Shown here: piece after piece, positions 57,931 to 64,000 of the stretch
Numbering within the stretch: position 1 is the stretch's first letter
Layout: each line of letters begins with the position of its first letter
DNA from: Puccinia triticina
Taxonomy: Eukaryota; Basidiomycota; Pucciniomycetes; Pucciniales; Pucciniaceae
Assembly (NCBI RefSeq): GCF_026914185.1
Contig: NC_070565.1
Coordinates: forward strand, 6,076,001 to 6,140,000
DNA length: 64,000 nucleotides
Direction of reading: 5' to 3'
Translations under genes and position numbers: made by a program
The notes under the pieces: generated by a model
Databases searched by the model: none
What the model was told of the DNA's origin: nothing
The model's input: only the letters and a program-made list of their open reading frames with translations

Positions 57931-59668
57931 CATATTGGACTTTCAAACTCTCCAGCTACTTAGGCAAACTGAAAGCTTTTTCAAATACAGCAGTGGAGAC
58001 TGTCAAAATTTGAGCTGGTGGAATGACAAATCTGTTCAGCAGATATGATTTTGATTTCAATGATGGGAAGGCATCAAGCTTATCATGTGTGCTTTAGCAT
58101 TCCTGTTTAACCTCAACACCAAATTCAACTCCCAGTTCCAGGCCACAAGGCTAAATTACTCAGGCTATGCAGATGTCCATTCAAAGTGAAATGAAAAGAC
58201 CCATCAGTACTGGAATAGGATAAGGAAATTTAATAAAATGCTGATATGGGTCTCAGGGTTTTATTTATGTATCTATCCTTTTACATATTCTGGAGTTTAT
58301 GAATGCATTTCATATTTAACATTTGCTTTCAAGAGGGAATTTACTGGCCTGTGGAGAAGAATGGGGAAAGGGGCTGATGATAAATTGTTCCTGAACCCCT
58401 AAATTTGCAGCGGCAAAGCCGCCTTGGCCTCTAGTGATGAAATAATGCTACACATAGAAGAAAATTAATTGAAAATGGTTGCTGAAGAGATATAAGATGA
58501 TCAAACTACAAGAAAAATGGTGCTAACCACACTGGGATGTGTGTGTGTGGATATAATAATTGACTGGATGACTTCCTGACAAGATCTGCAGGTCTCCAAG
58601 AAGTGATATAGAACCCAAAAGGCTAGATTTGCTGGAAAAAAGTTTTTGGGTCTAAATCAACATCTTTGATGGTTTCAGATGTGACAGGAAGTCCTCCACT
58701 GTTTGGAGTTCTTAGACCAACTGTTGAATTATTTCTCCAGCTGGTTCCTGGAGCAACGGAATATTGGTGCTCCTTTTAATATCCACTAATCTACCCCCTT
58801 TCCCTTGAGAAGCTTTATTTAGGATTCTAGACTGCATTTTTCAGTCAGTTGTAGTCAAATTTACAAAATTGTGCAATTTTTAGTCGTGTAATAGGCAAGA
58901 TGCATACTTCAAAATGAAAGGCTATCAACACTGAAAACTTAAAAAATTATGGTTCATCCCTTGGTAAAAATGGTAGGGAAAATTGAATCCAATAATTTCA
59001 CATTTCATATTGCCCGGAGTACAACAAGTGCCTGTTACACAGGTTTCATCAGCTTTGGCAGGGTTTGATACTTGAAAAATATAAACATTACATCAAACCA
59101 CTTTCCTACCAATTTGATATGGGAATTGGCATGTCAGAAATATGCCACACAGATTCATCCACCAGTTTGCTGATCCTCTGAAGTTGATATATCTTACAAG
59201 TATGTTGCATAATGTGATTTTATGTGTCTTTTGAATGAAAGTGACAGCTCTGTTTATGAAGCTTAGGGCAAAAAACCCGTCAAAATAAGGGTTTTGGGCC
59301 CTAGCACTATAACTGTGCTGATGTAAACACTGGTAATTTAAATTACCAAGCTTGTTACGTGGCAAATATGGCCACTACAAGGGTTTAAACTCTCTGTAAC
59401 AGAGGAAGGATTAATTATGTAATTAATAATATCCCACTTTCTTAAATCCACAGAATCCTAGACTCTTGGATCTAAGTTTTGGGGTGTTTTTTTTTACAAA
59501 GCTACAGCAAAAAATAGCACACACAACAATTAAACACAGGCACAAGTTGAAAATCCCCAAAGACCCAAAGGCCCTATGGATGACCCTCCAGCTGTGCCGC
59601 AGCAACAAGCAAAAGTGGGCCGGTTGTTAGATTCCAGGAAGGCCCTAATCAAGTGATTAGTGGGCTCC
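57931..59668. other. AT-rich gene-free stretch
   Basis: Apart from the Helitron-like terminus at 58402-58434 I see no gene or repeat here. Confidence 0.5.
58402..58434 (+). repeat. Helitron-like 3' terminus, copy 1
   Basis: AATTTGCAGCGGCAAAGCCG then CCTTGGCCTCTAG, followed by T. A GC-rich hairpin (GCGGC/GCCGC), seven bases, then CTAG fits the Helitron CTRR end with insertion before T. A second copy is at 62480-62512. Confidence 0.5.
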
Positions 59669-59710
59669 CAGGGAGGGGGTAGGACGAAACCGGAGCCCCT
59701 GGGGGGACAA
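59669..59710. repeat. Paralogue of the hAT-like element's insertion site
   Basis: CAGGGAGGGGGTAGGACGAA then ACCGGAGCCCCTGGGGGGACAA matches the joined flanks at 44172-44196 and 44829-44845 without the insert. Confidence 0.6.
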
Positions 59711-60443
59711 CCTCATGGAACAGCACTCCTTAAATAAGTTTTCCGGAGGATCCCCCACGAGCACTTGACCCCAGCCACATCCGCTTGTCTCCAATGCCCT
59801 GCTATTACTGCTCCCCAATCACCCGCCACCACCAACCATACACCTGTTCCCACTGCCTTGGGCGGTATTGCTCGCCACTGTAACCGTTGCGCATGTTCCA
59901 TTGCATTTACAAAACCGCCACCGCCACTGTTGTCATCTTGTACAAGCTTAACAGCTCTTACCAAGGCACCACATCAAGCTCGTCATCCCATTGCTGGGCC
60001 AACCCCGCGCCACAACCATCACTTGCATAACCTGCCTACCTCAGCCTGTGCAAAGGTCTACATATCAACGCGCTCGGGTGGTAACCTCCGTGCAATACAC
60101 ACAAATCCAACAATTATATTTATGTACATGTGTATCTGATTTGGACATGGTCACCAGATTTATAAGCTACCCAGGCCCGGCTGGCCAAGAACTCACAAGG
60201 CCGACTCATTCGAGGCCCCGATCCAGTCAAATATACATATTGGATTTCAGAGTGCTGCTTGCCATGCACGCACTTCCTTCCTGCCTCAGTTCGCCAGTCT
60301 TACCGAGCAGCTTAGCTCATCCGTCCAACCTGACCACCCACCCACAAGCCAAGCGCCCGACACCATCCCCCTAGAATGCACTGGCTTTCCCCAACCCTCC
60401 TTCTTCTTTGGACCCTCCGCGCTTGAGTAACCAACAACCAAGG
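59711..60443 (+). other. Stretch upstream of the doubtful gene
   Basis: A 124-codon ORF at 59765-60139 is Thr/Pro/Ala/His-rich with no signature. Nothing firm can be said. Confidence 0.3.
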
Positions 60444-61691
60444 ATGGTGTGTCACAGTCTCAGAAAGACGCTCGCGACCAAACGCACGCAGATTGACCAA
60501 GAATGCCAAGCGTGGATAGCCTTCAAGGGAGATTATACAACGATGGTAGCGTGCAATATCCTTGATGAGAAGTAAAAACAGGTGAGCAATTCAGGACCGT
60601 TTATGGCACGTCATATGTATACACAGCAGCAGGAGCGGCAGTCTCATCGGTGTGTTTACAGGCTTCCGCATTGGCCCGTCACACTCCGACCGTTCCCATC
60701 AAGCCCTTCTTGGCCCGGGAGGAGGAAACGTTCATGTTCGGCTAAGCAGAAGAGAGTCGAGCCAACTGGCCCCAACGACTGGAAGAGCACAGGCGATTCG
60801 GCGAAGCAGGAGCCGAGCACGAAGCACCAATCGAGAGCCGTCCAAGTCGCTAGATCGCGTCTAGCCCGTGTCGACGAAGGGCGTGCACTCACCATCTCCA
60901 CGGAAGACGCAGCAGAAGACAAGGCGCCATGCCATCACTCGCCGCACAGGGACGGCCCATCTTCGCACCAGGTCACACCACGACTGCACAAGCATCTCCG
61001 CCCCGAAGCAGGCGCACTGACGACCCCGCAGAGTGCTTCCCGCCAAGGATCCGCGCGGGCGGTCCTCCCTGCGCCCGAATGGATGTGGTACTCCGACAGC
61101 AAGGCACACCATTCCAAGCAGGTCTTCAGCAACCTTCCTCCAGCTAAGAGCTCCTCCCTCGGCCCCCCGCCTAAGAAGCTGGACTCTCAAGACTCAACCG
61201 TCCTGAAATTATTCAATGACTCCTCCAAGGCCGCAAGAGGACTCGCTGTTGGGAAGGAAGGACCTCTTGACATCAAAAAACAAAGCTCTGGAAGAAGAAG
61301 AGGAACCCGGTCAGGGCCCCATAATAGTACTTCAGACTGATGACAACGAAGGAATGGGAACACAAGTGGTCAGCTCTCCGGACCAAGCAGGAGAGTGGTG
61401 GCATGTGCCTGCAGCCAGACGGAAGAGTTCCCGTGACAGTGCAAGGTGCATTCAAAGCGTCAGATCTTCCTGCGCCTGCCCCTTGATGGGTGCCCTTGGC
61501 TCGGGCCGTGGCGCCCTGCTGGTCCAGTTCAAGATGGAAAAGCCTACATAAACGGGGTTGCATACATTTTTGACAAGGTTGCACGGGAAGGTGGTGCACA
61601 AGCAGATTATGGGTGTGACTGCAACCACTGTGCCAATGTGATTCTTCCCCCCAATGTGATACCCAAGCTGGAGGCAATCTCTGAATCTTGA
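60444..61691 (+). pseudogene. Possible spliced or decayed host gene, unrecognised
   Basis: GC-rich, coding-like region. An ORF from ATG 60444 gives 43 residues (RKTLATKRTQIDQECQAWIA) before TAA. A possible intron is 60582-60661 (GTGAGC...GTTTACAG). Three frames take turns over 60660-61340 with Arg/Ser/Pro-rich peptides. At 61540-61691 a frame ends with YINGVAYIFDKVAREGGAQ, then ADYGCDCNHCANVILPPNV and a stop, which looks like a genuine protein C-terminus with a Cys cluster. I cannot join these into one uninterrupted model and recognise no family. Confidence 0.25.
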
Positions 61692-62479
61692 GTATTTGTT
61701 TAGTATTATGAGCAGGCGGCGAAGGACCTTGATTGTGTTGGCGCCGAGCGCAACCCGGTCTCCCGCCACCAGCAGCATATCTCACTTCAACCTACCGGGG
61801 GACTGGTAGGTTCTTAGTATTGTAATATTGGCTGGAGAGAAGCTTGTGTCCTTGTTTCTTTTTGATCTCCTCTTGTCTTGTGCTATGTGAAGGTAGTTGG
61901 GCCTCCCTGATACCCAACGGGTTGAGGAGGTCAACCCCAAGGGGAAAAAAAGAAGCTAAGGTGGGGTCATTGACAAATATCCAACCCCATAGAATTTTCA
62001 AGTGCTTAAGCAGGGAATACTCTGTGTACTACCAAGACATCCTTCACCTTACACTCTGTTTTAACCTGGCCATTGATGATCTTCCTCTCCAAAAATCTGA
62101 TGATTTATACATAATTTTGTGTCCAAACTGGGAATTTATGAAAAATGTGAGACTTGAGAGACTCAGTCATCCAGAATTTCTGACATTTGTAAGGGTGCCA
62201 CAAAATTGAAGTTGTGGGTTATTTGACAATAGTGATAAAAGTACTGTAGATGCCCACTTACAATGAAATCATTCACTAATTTGTTTTTGAGTGTAAATCA
62301 GGCATAAATGTTGATTGAAGCATGACCAATTTTATTGTCTTGCTCCCTAAAGAAAATATAGTCATATCATGCTTGTGGGTATTCATTAATTCCATGAGGT
62401 GGTGTGTTCTTGGAGGAGCTATGCTTGCAGGTTGGGACTGGAAACCATTGAACCTGGATGAGAGAGTAACAGGAATCTG
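61692..62479. other. Gene-free stretch
   Basis: Mixed composition; a 121-codon ORF (61844-62209, plus) shows no signature. No feature I can support. Confidence 0.4.
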
Positions 62480-62512
62480 AATTTGCAGCGGCGAAGCCGC
62501 CTTGGCCTCTAG
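62480..62512 (+). repeat. Helitron-like 3' terminus, copy 2
   Basis: Same 33 bases as copy 1 except GCGAAG for GCAAAG in the loop, a CpG transition. CTAG is again followed by T. Confidence 0.5.
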
Positions 62513-63719
62513 TGTAATTATTAATTACAGGGAATTAATTTGGCGTAAAGGTAGGTGGTAAGCGCTTAAACTGATTGGCTGCTTGACAGAGGCGGAGGTC
62601 TTACGGCAACTACTTAAAAGGATAAATCTTTAAATATGCTAATAAGGGATTTTTTATGATTTAAAGGGTTTAATCCAGTGGATTTTACGTGCTGGGGATG
62701 GATTATAAGGGAAAAAGGGGCTACAATAGTAGCAGAGGAGAATATTCACAGCAAACTTACAGTTTCTGGGCGGTGAATGGTCTGGGGGATCTTTTCCTGA
62801 GGGCCAAATAGGCCTCTATTTATAGAGGGGAATTCAGTGGGCGTAAACACTGATTCCTTTTCTCCCTATGGGAGTATCCAGGGGTGTAGCCGTGAAAAGG
62901 GCTTGGCTGTGGGTATTTTAATTGTATTAAAAAATACTAATTTCCCTGACTCTGTCACGTGACATATTTATAACCAATTGTCATGTGAAAGAGCTTCAGT
63001 TGAAGTCTACATAATACTTTCACGGGGTATTTTTACGCGAGTAATATTACTCATTAATGTACAACAGTTTAATTCTATGTACATTGTTTGTTTTACTAAA
63101 TATTTGCATGTAATACTATTTCTGGGCGCTTTCTGGGGCCAATTCTTATTTATACAATTAGTACATGAAGGAATAGGAATAAGGGGGTACTTTGAGTGGG
63201 TGACCCCCCTTAATTTATGATGAGGAATCTGATTCTGCAACAATAATTCACTAATTATTATCATTTACTAAGTTATTGCAGTCTTTTGGATACTTGATGT
63301 ATCTCTAAGGCTGACAGAAAGTTTTTGCAATTCAAACAGTTTCCTGTTACTTGGCTAACAATATATTTGAGGATAAAGATAGGTGCATCTTTGGCAAAGC
63401 TTGTGTGTAGTGAAGCTCACTTATGCAATTGTAATAATGATGAAAAAAAAGAAAAAAAAATCAGAAGAGAGATGCTTGCGGGTTGGCATTGAGTGAAAGA
63501 TCATTTCACATAAACTTGAGCTACAGTTACACTTGTATTGGGAAGGAAGTGAACAAAGATTTAAATTTAACATTGAACTCATATCAGACCAAATTACATA
63601 CAAAATTACGGCCTGGCACTCTCGAAAGAGTGCCACACTTTCTTCCCTGGTTATTTTTTCTGCCTCCTGCTTATCCACAGCCCACTCTCAAAACCTCAAT
63701 AATTGTTCAACCACTTTGC
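62513..63719. other. AT-rich gene-free stretch
   Basis: No supported gene. Short ORFs at 62978-63220 and 63483-63725 lack signatures. Confidence 0.4.
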
Positions 63720-63723
63720 TGTT

Positions 63724-64000
63724 GACCTCTTTGATGACCTGCCGCACCAACTCCAAACGGTCTACTGGGTTGAAAACCCCTCAGATCAGCTTCAAATCTT
63801 GCTCTGCTACTGCCTACTGGCAAGGAAGCCTTAGAAGAGTGGAAAAACTCTTGTCAGTGTTGGACTACATACCCCCACCGCTGGGGAGTGGGACTTATCA
63901 AAAACACTATGCATGAAGCAGATATCTGGCAAGCGGAGTGTGTGGACCTATTCCAAAAAATGTGCCAAAACCTGAACCATAAACAACAGATCATTTTTGA
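63724..64000 (+). pseudogene. Possible Helitron/PIF1-type helicase fragment, frameshifted, cut by window end
   Basis: One frame gives DLFDDLPHQLQTVYWVENP; a +1 shift near 63810 leads into LLPTGKEALEEWKNSCQ, then MHEADIWQAECVDLFQKM and LNHKQQIIF up to the edge. The composition is that of a real protein, and the end resembles the segment before the Walker A motif of Helitron helicases (L-N-x2-Q-x3-F). The Walker motif itself is outside the window, so this is a similarity judgement only. Confidence 0.35.

Overview
The window looks like a repeat-inflated nuclear chromosome segment of a basidiomycete fungus, plausibly a rust (Pucciniales). Reasons: Ty3/Gypsy and Ty1/Copia elements of a fungal type, short 51-69 bp spliceosomal introns, CpG-to-TpG/CpA decay, and nested transposons with almost no host gene. 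The organism call is an inference; no single-copy marker gene is visible.

Layout. 1-335 is an array of short palindromes that truncates a Copia element (C1, minus strand, 336-29310). C1 is split in its protease region by a Gypsy element, G2 (minus, 1925-27734). G2 carries two later insertions: L1, a 2,974 bp gag/pol-less LTR element inside its 3' LTR, and G1, a 10.7 kb Gypsy element inside an antisense gene. The pre-insertion reading frames of C1 and of the antisense gene are restored when insert plus one target duplication are removed. To the right lie a decayed Gypsy element G6 (29311-32368) with a solo LTR (G5, 30853-31710), a foldback repeat split by Gypsy element G4 (33976-42554), a TA-flanked MITE (43016-43197), a hAT-like element with an 8 bp duplication (44197-44820), hairpin arrays split by the young Gypsy element G3 (45380-56294), a long-TIR element (57337-57923), two Helitron-like 3' ends, a doubtful host gene (60444-61691) and a helicase-like fragment at the right edge.

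How the parts work together. G1 and G3 are the best-preserved elements. ORF1 encodes Gag, a CCHC knuckle and a retropepsin; ORF2 encodes RT, RNase H and integrase in the -1 frame, with a T-TTT-TTA slippery heptamer in both overlaps. G1, G2 and G3 share a 3' module of about 3.0-3.3 kb between pol and the 3' LTR. It holds an intron-containing gene on the strand opposite to gag-pol, which explains how its introns survive retrotransposition. The same three elements repeat their 3' polypurine-tract box internally. Five insertions of the Gypsy/LTR type (G1, G2, G3, G4 and solo LTR G5) have 4 bp target duplications centred on CG.

The most unusual items are the antisense spliced genes, the CG-centred target duplications, five copies of an intron-like sequence in G4, the duplicated PPT boxes, an extra CCHC ORF in G1, tRNA-Tyr-like primer sites in C1 and G4, and the palindrome arrays.
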